NCBI RefSeq assembly: GCF_001421245.1
Contig: NZ_LMKE01000023.1
Coordinates: forward strand, 345 to 64,344
DNA: 64,000 bases
Source of the DNA: Sphingomonas sp. Leaf10
GTDB taxonomy: Bacteria > Pseudomonadota > Alphaproteobacteria > Sphingomonadales > Sphingomonadaceae
Reading direction: 5' to 3'
Positions within the stretch are counted from its first letter, which is position 1. Each line of letters begins with the position of its first letter. Of this stretch, positions 42,632 to 50,502 are shown one piece after another. The notes under the pieces were generated by a model that was not told the origin of the DNA, did not search any database, and saw only the letters and a program-made list of their open reading frames with translations. A program made the translations under genes and the position numbers.

Positions 42632-42786
42632 GTTCTCGACAAGCTCGAACTGAACGGGGGTGGTAGGCGCAACCCGCCCCCCTCTCAAATCCGTTCAGTT
42701 CGAGCAGCTTCGAGCTTGTCGAGAAGCGTCCGTCGAGAACCAGGCCGCCCGAACCACCCAAGTTCTCGACAAGCTCGAACCGAACG
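42632..42786. repeat. REP-like cluster: three units
   Basis: Three copies of a unit with core TTCTCGACAAGCTCGAAC lie after hslU: one plus at 42632-42657, one inverted at about 42690-42725 and one plus at 42762-42786. The outer two are direct repeats and the middle pairs with either to form large hairpins. They also carry the GAACGG tail. This likely ends hslU transcription and resembles sphingomonad REP elements. Confidence 0.85.
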
Positions 42787-42796
42787 GAAGGGTAGT

Positions 42797-43192
42797 TCAC
42801 CCCACCTTGTCATACGGCACGAAGTCGCCGAACGTGCAGTCGCCCGACGCGATCGGCACGCCGCGGTCGACCAGCCGGAAGCGGTCGTTGCGACAGACAT
42901 TGGTCCCGTACAGGATCGACACCACGATCTGGTCGTCGCGCAGGAACGGGCAGCGATCGCGGACTTGAGTCCGCCACAGCCGTTTGCCGCTCTGGCGATA
43001 GATCAACGAGTCGCCGACCACCTGCGGACCATCGATGAACCCGGTCGGCAGGCAGTTTTCGGGCTTGCCCGCGACCCGCCCTTCCAGCGTCTTGGCGAGC
43101 AACTGATCCCGCTTTGCCTGCGTCTCCGCCTGTTGCTGCGGCGTCGCGCATGCTCCCAACAGCAGCGCCGCCGTCCATGCCCATCGTTTCAT
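42797..43192 (-). CDS. Small lipoprotein of unknown function
   Basis: A 131-residue product with the lipobox TAALLLGAC (Cys15 lipid-modified), followed by a Gln-rich segment. The mature part has six cysteines (NCLPTG, RCPFLRDDQ, NVCRNDRF, GDCTFGD), suggesting disulfides in the periplasm. I recognise no enzyme family; similar small Cys-rich lipoproteins occur in alphaproteobacteria. It is convergent with hslU behind the REP cluster and lies just before gloB on the same strand. Confidence 0.7.
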   Translation of the reverse strand: MKRWAWTAALLLGACATPQQQAETQAKRDQLLAKTLEGRVAGKPENCLPTGFIDGPQVVGDSLIYRQSGKRLWRTQVRDRCPFLRDDQIVVSILYGTNVCRNDRFRLVDRGVPIASGDCTFGDFVPYDKVG

Positions 43193-43211
43193 GCCGACTC
43201 TCCTCTACCGA

Positions 43212-43931
43212 TCAGAACGCATCCTTCGCCGCGCGGTGCCGCGCCAGTTCCTCGGCCGAACCGCTACGCAGGAACGGATTGGTCGCCAGTTCCGCGCCGA
43301 TCGTCGTCGGCACCGTCGCCTCGCCCTTGGCGCGCATCGCCTCGACCGCCGCCATCCGCTCGACGATCGCCGCATTGTCCGGCTCGGCAACCAGCGCATA
43401 GCGGCCGTTCGACAGCGTATATTCATGCCCGCAATAGACGCGGGTGTCGGGCGGCAGCGCCGCATAACGCCGCATATTGGCGAACATCTCGGCCGCCGTC
43501 CCTTCGAACAGCCGCCCACAACCCATCGCGAACAGCGTGTCGCCGGTGAAGAGCAGCGCATCGTCGGCAAAGTGGAACGCGATATGCCCCGCGGTATGGC
43601 CGGGCACCGACCAGACGGTCGCTCGGGCATCGCCGATCGACAGCATCGCGCCTTCGCCGACACCTCGGTCGAGATCGGCGATCTTCGCCCGCTCCGCCTC
43701 CGGACCGGTCACCTCCGCGCCGGTCGCCGCCTTGATCGCTGCGTTGCCGCCGACATGATCGGGGTGCCAGTGGGTGTTCCAGATCGCACCGATCGTCCAG
43801 CCCCGCGCCGCCGCCGCGTCGAGCACCGGCTGCCCCTCGCCCGGATCGATCGCCACCGTCTCGCCGCTGGCATCTTCGTGCAGCAGCCACGCATAATTGT
43901 CGGAAAGGACGGGAACGCGAACGACCTCCAT
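43212..43931 (-). CDS. gloB: Hydroxyacylglutathione hydrolase (glyoxalase II)
   Basis: GloB splits S-D-lactoylglutathione. The 239-residue product starts MEVVRVPVLSDNYAWLL; the binuclear metal site is THWHPDHVGG (His54, His56, Asp58, His59), with later His in GHTAGHIAFH, Asp in FTGDTLFAMGCGRLFEG and His in YCGHEYT. The C-terminal glutathione-binding helices (FLRSGSAEELA) are present. The start at 43931 overlaps the stop of the glyoxalase I-like gene (TGATG), so both form an operon for methylglyoxal detoxification. Confidence 0.94.
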   Translation of the reverse strand: MEVVRVPVLSDNYAWLLHEDASGETVAIDPGEGQPVLDAAAARGWTIGAIWNTHWHPDHVGGNAAIKAATGAEVTGPEAERAKIADLDRGVGEGAMLSIGDARATVWSVPGHTAGHIAFHFADDALLFTGDTLFAMGCGRLFEGTAAEMFANMRRYAALPPDTRVYCGHEYTLSNGRYALVAEPDNAAIVERMAAVEAMRAKGEATVPTTIGAELATNPFLRSGSAEELARHRAAKDAF

Positions 43932-44350
43932 CACCACGTCCCCACATTCGGCATCGAAGCCCAAGGCTCGGCGGCGGGCAGCGACCCTTCCTGCAACAGC
44001 TCGATCGAGATGCCGTCGGGCGTCTTCACGAACGCCATATGCCCATCGCGCGGCGGGCGGTTGATCGTGACCCCGGCGTCCATCAGCCACTGGCACGTCG
44101 CGTAGATATCGTCGACGCGGAATGCCAGATGGCCGAAGTTGCGGCCGCTCGAGTAGGGTTCGGGATCCCAATTATGGGTCAACTCGACCTCGGCCACTCC
44201 CTCCTGCCCGGGAGCGGCGAGGAAGATCAGCGTGAAGCGACCGCGATCATTGTCCATGCGCCGAACCTCTTTCAGGCCCAGCATCTCGAAGAATGCGATG
44301 GTGGCGTCCGGGTCGCTCACCCGGATCATGGTGTGGAGATAGCGGGTCAT
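43931..44350 (-). CDS. gloA: Lactoylglutathione lyase-like (glyoxalase I)
   Basis: A 139-residue vicinal-oxygen-chelate protein. The metal ligands fit glyoxalase I: His6, Glu56 (EVELTHNWD), His74 (GHLAFRVDD) and Glu117 (GISIELLQ). The NDRGRFTLIFL segment and the short length are of the bacterial nickel-type enzyme. It converts the hemithioacetal of methylglyoxal and glutathione. It is upstream of gloB and coupled to it. The start at 44350 is the only good ATG; a longer frame is a shadow. Confidence 0.92.
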   Translation of the reverse strand: MTRYLHTMIRVSDPDATIAFFEMLGLKEVRRMDNDRGRFTLIFLAAPGQEGVAEVELTHNWDPEPYSSGRNFGHLAFRVDDIYATCQWLMDAGVTINRPPRDGHMAFVKTPDGISIELLQEGSLPAAEPWASMPNVGTW

Positions 44351-44411
44351 CGGCGGCTTCCTTTCGATCTGCCCGGCATATCGGGTCGCCGCCGCATCGC
44401 CGCAACCGCGC

Positions 44412-45164
44412 TCAGACCGGCGGCAGCGTATCGAGCGCCGCCGATGCCGCCTTCGCCTGCGGACTGTCGGGAGCGAGCCGCTGCACCGCCTCGAACGCCA
44501 CGCGCGCCCCCTTGGTGTCGCCCGACAGGCCGGCGATGTTGCCCGCCTCCAGCTGCACCGACGGATCGTCGTCCGACCGCCGCACCGCTTCGGCGATATC
44601 GGTCCGGGCGCGGGGCAGATCGCCGGTCCGTCGCGCCAGCGTCGCCGACAACAGCCATGCCAGCGGATCGGCAGGCGCATCCTCGAGCGCACGATCGATA
44701 TCGCCGCGCGCGCCCGCCAGATCGCCCGCCGCCACCCGTATCCGGGCGCGATCGAGCTGCGCCTCACCGCGCGCCAGTCCGGTCAGCGCGCCACTCGCCA
44801 GCGCCGCATCCAGCGCCGTCCCCGCCGCAACCGTATCGCCATCGGCCAGCCGGGCATTGCCCGCCTGCGCCCAGTAGTTGGCGGCACGGGCGTCCTTCGC
44901 GACCTCGGCCTCGCGCGCTGCCTGTTCGAACGCCTCGGCCGCCGCGCTCCACTTCTGGCGCGTCGCATAGCTCATGCCGAGGCACTGCCGCGCGAGGAAG
45001 CCGCCCCCGGCCAGCCGCCATTGTCCGGCAATCCGTTCGGCCACGTCGGGCGTCGTCGTCGCAGCATCGACACACTGGTCGTAGCGCGCCTCGGGCGTGG
45101 CGCCAGCGGGAAGCTGCGGCCCGGCGGCGGCCTGAAGGGCAAGGAACAGCAACGGCGACAGCAT
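44412..45164 (-). CDS. TPR-repeat secreted protein
   Basis: The 250-residue product begins with a signal-like segment (SPLLFLALQAAAGP) and then has several TPR helices: RQKWSAAAEAFEQAAREAE, NYWAQAGNARLADGDTVAAG, RARIRVAAGDLAGARGDIDRALEDAP, and later AEAVRRSDDDPSVQLEAGNIAGLSGDTKGAR. TPRs carry protein contacts. It would sit in the periplasm. The start touches the stop of the hydrolase gene (TGATG). Its partner is unknown. Confidence 0.78.
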   Translation of the reverse strand: MLSPLLFLALQAAAGPQLPAGATPEARYDQCVDAATTTPDVAERIAGQWRLAGGGFLARQCLGMSYATRQKWSAAAEAFEQAAREAEVAKDARAANYWAQAGNARLADGDTVAAGTALDAALASGALTGLARGEAQLDRARIRVAAGDLAGARGDIDRALEDAPADPLAWLLSATLARRTGDLPRARTDIAEAVRRSDDDPSVQLEAGNIAGLSGDTKGARVAFEAVQRLAPDSPQAKAASAALDTLPPV

Positions 45165-45874
45165 CAGGGCAACACATCCTCGATGGCACGCAGGATCAGC
45201 GCGATATCGCCGTCCCGCGACAGGCGATGGTCGCCATCCTTAACCAGGATCGTCTGCACATTGGCTGAACGAAGGCGCGCGGCGAGATGGACGGTGCGCT
45301 CCCACGGTACATCGGCATCGCGCTGTCCCTGTACCAGCCGCACCGGCACATCGATCGGCACCTCGCCATGCATCAGCCGGTTCGCCTCGCCCGATGCCCA
45401 GAAGGCGCGGGTGAACACGGTCGGCGTATCGGCGTAGGGCGATGGCCGCTCGATCCGCCCCTGGTTCAGCATCGCCATCTTCTCGGCCTGCGAGAAACCC
45501 CAGTCGGTAAAGTCGGGCGCGGGCGCGATGCCGACCAGCCCGACGATCCGCTCCGGTCGGGCACGCGCCGCGAGCAGCGCGATCCAGCCGCCCATCGACG
45601 ATCCGACCAGCACGACCGGTCCTTCAATGGCTTGGTCGATCATCGCCAGCGCGTCGTCGACCCATCCGGCCAGCGTCTGTTCCTCGAACACGCCGGGGCT
45701 TTCGCCGCACCCCGCATAATCGAAGCGCAGGAACGCCTGCCCCCGTGCCTTTGCCCAGGCTTCGATCGCCAGCGCCTTGGTCCCGGTCATGTCGGACGCA
45801 TAGCCGGGCAGGAACAGGATCGTCGGGCCGGTGCCGGGGGTGTGACGATAGGCGAGCGGGCGGGGTTCGGTCAT
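45164..45874 (-). CDS. Alpha/beta hydrolase
   Basis: A 236-residue serine hydrolase without signal: nucleophile Ser93 in GSSMGG, an FDYAGCGESPG segment near 51-61 and a late His in DGDHRLSR. The oxyanion loop is FLPGYASDM. It resembles the YqiA/BioH-like small esterases, with no specific substrate visible. I used the Met at 45874 (MTEPRPL); a Met four codons earlier is possible. It is the first gene of a pair with the TPR gene. Confidence 0.8.
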   Translation of the reverse strand: MTEPRPLAYRHTPGTGPTILFLPGYASDMTGTKALAIEAWAKARGQAFLRFDYAGCGESPGVFEEQTLAGWVDDALAMIDQAIEGPVVLVGSSMGGWIALLAARARPERIVGLVGIAPAPDFTDWGFSQAEKMAMLNQGRIERPSPYADTPTVFTRAFWASGEANRLMHGEVPIDVPVRLVQGQRDADVPWERTVHLAARLRSANVQTILVKDGDHRLSRDGDIALILRAIEDVLP

Positions 45875-45917
45875 GCCCGCGTCCATGCCATGCGCGGGAC
45901 CGGGGCGAAAGCCGCGC

Positions 45918-46883
45918 TCAGCGAAGCCCGCGCAGATGCGTCCGCACCAGCCGCCCCGATTCGGTCAGGTCGCTGTCCGGCCAGCCCGCCAGCTTCCCCG
46001 TCGTCGGCTTCAGGATCGCCGATGCTTCGTCCTTGTTGGCGACCGACCAGTTGAGATAGCTGATGCCGTTCTTCGCGCACCAATCCCACCACGCCCGCGT
46101 CTCGGCGGCATCGATCGGCGCATCGCCATTGGCGGCGGTCGTGCCATATTCGGTGACGAACAGCGCGATGCCCTGCCGCATCGCCAGATCGGCCTTGGCG
46201 CGCAACGCCGCCTTGTGCGTCGCCGCGTAGAAATGCAGCGCATAGGCGACGTTGGCGAAAGGCAGCGGATCGGCGGCGGCTTCGTCGACATCCTGCGACC
46301 AGCTGCGCGTACCGGCAACGACGAACGCGTCCGGATCGATCGCCCGGATCGCGCCGATGACGCGGGTGTGATAGGGTTTGAGTACTGTCGCCCAGCCATG
46401 TTCGGGCAACGGCTCGTTATACGTTTCGTAGATCAGGTTGGGCACGCCGCGATATTTGCGCGCGATATGGGTGAAGAACCGGATCGCATCGTCGGCGCGC
46501 GGCTGATGCGCATGCCAGTCGACCACGACATAGATGCCGCGCGCGATCGCCGCGTCGATGACGGTCTCGGCCCGCTTGGTTTCGGCCGCGGGCTGCGCGT
46601 CATAGCCGCCCGACTGCGCCCCGATCGCCGCCCGCACCGCGCTGACCCGCCAGTCGCGCACCAGCCAGTCGATCGTCGTCGCATCATAATAGCGCGGCTG
46701 CCACTGGCTCCAGAACAGCGACATGCCGTGCACTGCATAGGGTTTGCCCTGCGCATCGACAACCCGGTTGCCCTTGACCGCCAGCCGCCCATGCGCCGCG
46801 ACCGCCGATCCGGCAGGTGCGCCGGGTGCCGCCCACGCCGCCTGACCGATCAGCAGCGCAACCAGCAATACCGACCAGCGCAT
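45918..46883 (-). CDS. Secreted GH5 endoglucanase-like enzyme
   Basis: The 321-residue protein begins MRWSVLLVALLIGQAAWAAPG, a clear signal peptide, then a GH5 barrel: KPYAVHGMSLFWSQW, VVDWHAHQP, IYETYNEPLPEHGW with the acid/base Glu near 155, and FVTEYGTT with the nucleophile Glu near 244. YLNWSVANK closes the barrel. The start at 46883 gives the signal peptide; the frame stays open further up without sense. GH5 acts on cellulose-type beta-1,4 glucans or mannans; the exact one is unknown. Confidence 0.92.
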   Translation of the reverse strand: MRWSVLLVALLIGQAAWAAPGAPAGSAVAAHGRLAVKGNRVVDAQGKPYAVHGMSLFWSQWQPRYYDATTIDWLVRDWRVSAVRAAIGAQSGGYDAQPAAETKRAETVIDAAIARGIYVVVDWHAHQPRADDAIRFFTHIARKYRGVPNLIYETYNEPLPEHGWATVLKPYHTRVIGAIRAIDPDAFVVAGTRSWSQDVDEAAADPLPFANVAYALHFYAATHKAALRAKADLAMRQGIALFVTEYGTTAANGDAPIDAAETRAWWDWCAKNGISYLNWSVANKDEASAILKPTTGKLAGWPDSDLTESGRLVRTHLRGLR

Positions 46884-46956
46884 GGCACCTCTCCCTGTTC
46901 CTGCGACGAGGGTGCCGATCCGTATCAACGGTGTCAACGCAGCCGCATGCTGCAAA

Positions 46957-47088
46957 TCACGGTGCCGGCGGCACGTCCGATTCGGGTGACGGAGGCGAAT
47001 CGGCCAGTTCGCGCGCCTGCCCTTTGCGCCGCCGCAGGTTCTGGCGGAGCGCCTGTGCCAGCCGCGCCTCGCGTTCTTCGTCGTTCAT
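46957..47088 (-). CDS. Small basic conserved-looking protein (43 aa)
   Basis: An ATG at 47088 opens 43 codons: NDEEREARLAQALRQNLRRRKGQ then a Pro/Ser-rich tail. The helical start with RLAQALRxNLxRRKxQ resembles small proteins that I remember beside murA in sphingomonads; that link is from memory and not certain. It is highly charged, without signal or membrane segment. It lies between GH5 and the tRNA, on the GH5 strand. Confidence 0.6.
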   Translation of the reverse strand: MNDEEREARLAQALRQNLRRRKGQARELADSPPSPESDVPPAP

Positions 47089-47199
47089 TCGCGCTTTCTA
47101 CGCATTTCACGACCGATCCGACAACAGTCGCTTGACATCCCGGCCAATGCCTGCACATAGGCCCCTCCCGCCGCCGAGGGGCTTCCCCCGGCTCGGAGT

Positions 47200-47274
<75 letters not shown>

Positions 47275-47560
47275 TTTCCCTGACAATGACCCTTAACGGG
47301 TTCGCAATTGCGACTTTAGCGAACTCAGTTATCAACGTGCGCCGTCGTTCTCCCAGAGGCACGCAGTCGGACGTTCTCGTTGCCAGCAACCCGATTTATG
47401 CTTCAGCCACGCCCTCGGGTTGGCGTAACCTTCCCCGAACGAGGCTTCTAATCGCGAAGTGGTGGCGGTGATAGGCTCGTGGGCGTAAGCCGGCGGAGAT
47501 TGTTGTGCACGGCTTACCGGACGATTGGGCGGCCGTCAGGCGGGACGCCGTTGTTGTCGC
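47275..47560. other. Intergenic after tRNA, no gene recognised
   Basis: This stretch has only short frames without family resemblance. It sits at the start of a region of truncated genes that follows the tRNA. I see no integrase gene and no repeated tRNA 3' end that would mark an attachment site. Confidence 0.4.
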
Positions 47561-47570
47561 GTAGCGACCG

Positions 47571-47756
47571 TCTGCTAAGTCGAAGGCCCTCTTCTTCACG
47601 TACGATCGCTGGACCGGCGGCATCAGCACCCTCGTCCACGATACCGGCAAGGTCGTGCGGCGTGGTCACAAGTTCACCGAGACCATAGCACAAGTCGATG
47701 TCACCGAACGCGGTCGCACGGCTAGTTTCGTGGGCCGGCTCAATTACGGACCTTGA
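47571..47756 (+). pseudogene. Truncated coding fragment, unrecognised
   Basis: A frame of about 60 codons reads ALFFTYDRWTGGISTLVHDT then VVRRGHKFTETIAQVDVTER and ends GRLNYGP-stop. It has a protein-like beta pattern (LFFTYDRW and ASFVGRLNY) but no start codon, and a TAG lies upstream in the same frame. It looks like the 3' end of a lost gene. Its tail overlaps the end of the convergent lipoprotein gene. Confidence 0.45.
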
Positions 47757-47947
47757 TTGTCAAGGTGGATGATCTTGATCGTGTCACGCTGGCTTCCGTC
47801 GACTAACCACCCTTTGATGCCGGACCGGCTGCGCGCGTGCGCTCCATGATGTCCCGCATGTGCGGCGGCGCCGTTCTCGACGACGGACGCCGATCCGCAG
47901 GCCGCGAGCAGCGCGAGCGCGCCGAATGCCGTCATTCTGGTCATCAT
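47744..47947 (-). CDS. Small lipoprotein (67 aa)
   Basis: ATG at 47947 has GAGGAAG at suitable distance. The product begins MTRMTAFGALALLAAC, a lipobox with the modified Cys at residue 17, then a His/Ala-rich stretch (AHAGHHGAHARSRSG) and a short GWLVDGSQRDTIKIIHLDNQ end. The His cluster could bind metal. I know no family. The end is convergent with the fragment at 47571. Confidence 0.5.
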   Translation of the reverse strand: MMTRMTAFGALALLAACGSASVVENGAAAHAGHHGAHARSRSGIKGWLVDGSQRDTIKIIHLDNQGP

Positions 47948-48084
47948 GATACTTCCTCTTGTTCGAAGGACGTGCGCCGTCGTTCGCCTGGAGGCATCCC
48001 GGCGGCCCACGTCCGTTGGTTGTCTTCTCGTCTACTGGTAGGCGGCGGCCGGTTCCGGGGGCGAACGGGCCCCGACCGACCCGA

Positions 48085-48432
48085 TCAACGCAGCACCAGC
48101 GCTACGAAGCCCGCCGTGTCGGTCGCACCCTTCACATGTCCGGCGTCGAAGGCGCGGGCGATGCCGAACCGCATCGACGAGTTCGCGGACAGCCGCTTCG
48201 ACCAGCCGAGTTCGAAATCGAGTTCACGCGCATCGGGCGCGAGATCCAGCGCGGTATCCGACGTCCTCAGCGCTCCGGTCATCAGATCGTAGGCGACGGG
48301 CAGCTGCAGCGTAGCCCCTGCCCGCTCGACGCGCAGCGGCGACGACATGCGCAGCGTCGCGACGCCTCCGAGCAGACCGTGCGCGCCCTCGATCGCGAAG
48401 GCGCTGCCGCGCACCTGTCCTAAGAAGCGCAT
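48085..48432 (-). pseudogene. C-terminal remnant of S8 peptidase/autotransporter-like gene
   Basis: About 115 codons at the end of a gene: MRFLGQVRGSAFAIEGAHG, LGGVATLRMSSPLRV, LPVAYDLMTGALRTSDTALDL, ELDFELGWSKRLSANSSMRFG and the end TAGFVALVLR. This resembles the C-terminal domain of sphingomonad S8-type serine peptidases. The catalytic part is missing; similarity stops at about 48432, where tannase-like sequence of the other strand begins. It is a broken gene left by a rearrangement. Confidence 0.65.
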
Positions 48433-48439
48433 CAGTTCG

Positions 48440-49237
48440 GATCCACCGTCGACATGCGTCACCGTCGCGGAGGCGAAGGTCATCAACAAGGCTTGGTATG
48501 GCCAGACGCGTGACGGCACGGCACCCGATCCGGCGAGCGACAATGGCAGCGCAAATCTTCTGTCGGGTAAGCGCATCTGGTTCGGCTGGACGCGTGGGAC
48601 CGAGCTCAAGAACACACCCGTAGGCGGCGCACCCGGCATCATCCTTGCCGCCGACCAGACGGCACTGGAGATGCAGAAGCCGGAGCTTGGGAGCTACATG
48701 TTCGTCAACGCGACCGGCAAGGGAGCGAACCGCTGGAGGGATACGCTGACCTATGCTGGTCTTGCCGAGGCGCAGAATCGCGGCGTGCAACTGCAACCGC
48801 AGTTCAGCGCGATCAACACAGACGATCCTGACCTCGCCCGCTTCAAGGCGGCGGGCGGCAAGCTGTTGATGTATCACGGCTTGGCGGACGAATACATTCC
48901 GCCCCAGGGGTCGATCAACTACTACAAGCGTGTGTCTGCCCGCATGGGCGGCACACCGGCGATGTCGAGCTTCTACCGTTTCCACCTGGTCCCGGGCTTC
49001 ACCCACAGCGGCCGCTCGGAAGGCGCGCCGAACGTGCCGGTGCCGCAACCCGCGTCCGGGCGTGACGAGATGTTCGCCGCGCTGCAGAACTGGGTCGAAG
49101 GCGCAAAGGCACCCGCCACGATCACGTTGACATCGAGCGACACCAGCACGTCGCTGCCGCTTTGCGTCTACCCCGCCAGGATCACCTATCGCGGCACCGG
49201 GCCGGTGAAATCGGCCGCAAGCTACGCATGCCGCTGA
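48440..49237 (+). pseudogene. Tannase/feruloyl esterase, N-terminally truncated
   Basis: The plus frame has the last 260 residues or so of a tannase/feruloyl esterase: TCVTVAEAKVINKAWYGQTRDG, then ARFKAAGGKLLMYHGLADEYIPP with the Asp, and FHLVPGFTHSGR with the His of the catalytic triad. The full family length is near 550 residues, so the N-terminal half with the Ser nucleophile is lost. The junction with the S8 peptidase remnant is at about 48432-48450. It is not expected to be active. Confidence 0.75.
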
Positions 49238-49279
49238 TCGCAGCAGATTCGAACGCGCGCACCCACGAAGGACATTTCC

Positions 49280-50026
49280 ATGAAGATTGGTATTCTTGGC
49301 ACAGGCCACATCGGCAAGACGCTAGTCACTAAGCTGAGCGCGACAGGGCATGACGTGAGGGTCGCGAATTCGCGCGGCCCTGAGACGATCGAGGCCGAGC
49401 TGCTTGCATCGGGCGCACGCGCAGTCACGACCCAGGACGCGCTGATCGATGTCGATGTCGTGATCCTCTCCATACCGCTGATCCGTATTCCCGATGTCGC
49501 ACCCCTCATTGCGGCTCTTCCGGAGAAGACGGTGGTGATCGACACCTCCAACTATTACCCGTTCCGCGACGGCCGGATCGAAGCGATCAAGGCCGGACAG
49601 GTCGAAAGCCTGTGGGTTGTCGAACAGCTCGGTCGACCTATCGCGAAGGCGTGGAACGCGATTGGCTCAGCATTGCTGGCAAATCACGGGAAGCCAGCCG
49701 GCACCCCGGGGCGGATTGCCATTCCCGTCGCGGCTGACCGACCGGCCGATCGGGCGTTGGCCATGGCGCTCGTTGAAGATACCGGTCTCGATGCGTTCGA
49801 CGCCGGCTCTCTCGACGAGTCCTGGCGCCAGCAAGCTGGTGCGCCGGCGTACTGCACCGATCTCACCCGGGAAGAAATGGGCCCGGCGCTCGCCACGGCC
49901 GAGAGGGCGCGTTTGCCGAGGCGTCGCGACCTTGCCGTTGCGGCCATGCAGGAACGCCTCGGCGACGGAACGACAAACCCCGATGCAGATTGGGGCGTCA
50001 GATTGGTCCGGGCCATCAATATGTAG
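49280..50026 (+). CDS. NADP-binding oxidoreductase (F420-reductase-like Rossmann protein)
   Basis: A 248-residue protein with the Rossmann loop GILGTGHIGKTLV (7-12 core) and VRVANSRGPET (an NADP-type strand end), then VVILSIPL and VVIDTSNYYPFRDGRI. It belongs to the group of NADP oxidoreductases with coenzyme-F420-dependent type fold, whose substrate is often unknown. The C-terminus has EDTGLDAFDAGSLDESWRQQ. It is preceded by AAGGACA. It stands alone among decayed genes and looks intact. Confidence 0.78.
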   Translation: MKIGILGTGHIGKTLVTKLSATGHDVRVANSRGPETIEAELLASGARAVTTQDALIDVDVVILSIPLIRIPDVAPLIAALPEKTVVIDTSNYYPFRDGRIEAIKAGQVESLWVVEQLGRPIAKAWNAIGSALLANHGKPAGTPGRIAIPVAADRPADRALAMALVEDTGLDAFDAGSLDESWRQQAGAPAYCTDLTREEMGPALATAERARLPRRRDLAVAAMQERLGDGTTNPDADWGVRLVRAINM

Positions 50027-50168
50027 GTCCGTCTCGGCTGGCCGGATGTCAGTCCCGGTCAGCCGTTTGCCGGTTGCCTCGGTCAGCCTTGTCTCAATCC
50101 ATGTCTGGTCACGCCCATGCAGACGATCATTGATGTTCTGCTCCAGGCCGGGCGCAGCGCCATGGAGG

Positions 50169-50339
50169 CTGCACTCATCCCTTGGATACGAGACTCCAGC
50201 TTCCTTCGCCGCTGAACTGAATAAGCAATGGCCTGCTTCGCTACGCCCTAAGGGCTCCGCTGCGCAGGCCATTGCTCAACCCGCGCTCATGCGCAACAAA
50301 GCTGCCCGGCTTCAATCCCGACTGGAGGAAATCCGGGGT
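50169..50339 (+). pseudogene. IS3-family transposase OrfB C-terminal scar
   Basis: The plus frame reads LHSSLGYETPASFAAELNKQ and then PALMRNKAARLQSRLEEIRG, the end of an IS3 OrfB transposase (compare the [20 protein letters not shown] of the intact copy at 13184-14089). No upstream catalytic core remains. A CCGGGGTTCACGTCA near 50332-50346 resembles an IS end. It is a remnant. Confidence 0.7.
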
Positions 50340-50488
50340 TCACGTCACTCCCACTTTCAGGCCGCTAAGAAAGTAGCTTCGGTGTGTTCGTGCCCTTCGT
50401 GGGGGAGTGGTGAGCTCGGCGGGTGCCATCCCGCCAAGGCTGCTATGCGGACGCGCGTTGTTGTGATCTGTCCGCCACGTCGATGCGG
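50340..50488 (-). pseudogene. Second IS3-type transposase C-terminal scar, opposite strand
   Basis: Read on the minus strand, 50488 to 50340 gives WRTDHNNARPHSSLGGMAPAEL, the IS3 OrfB tail of another type, ending at TGA. It has no start. It faces the plus-strand scar at 50169-50339, so two different transposase tails meet end to end. Confidence 0.65.
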
Positions 50489-50502
50489 CTTTCGCGCTCC
50501 CG

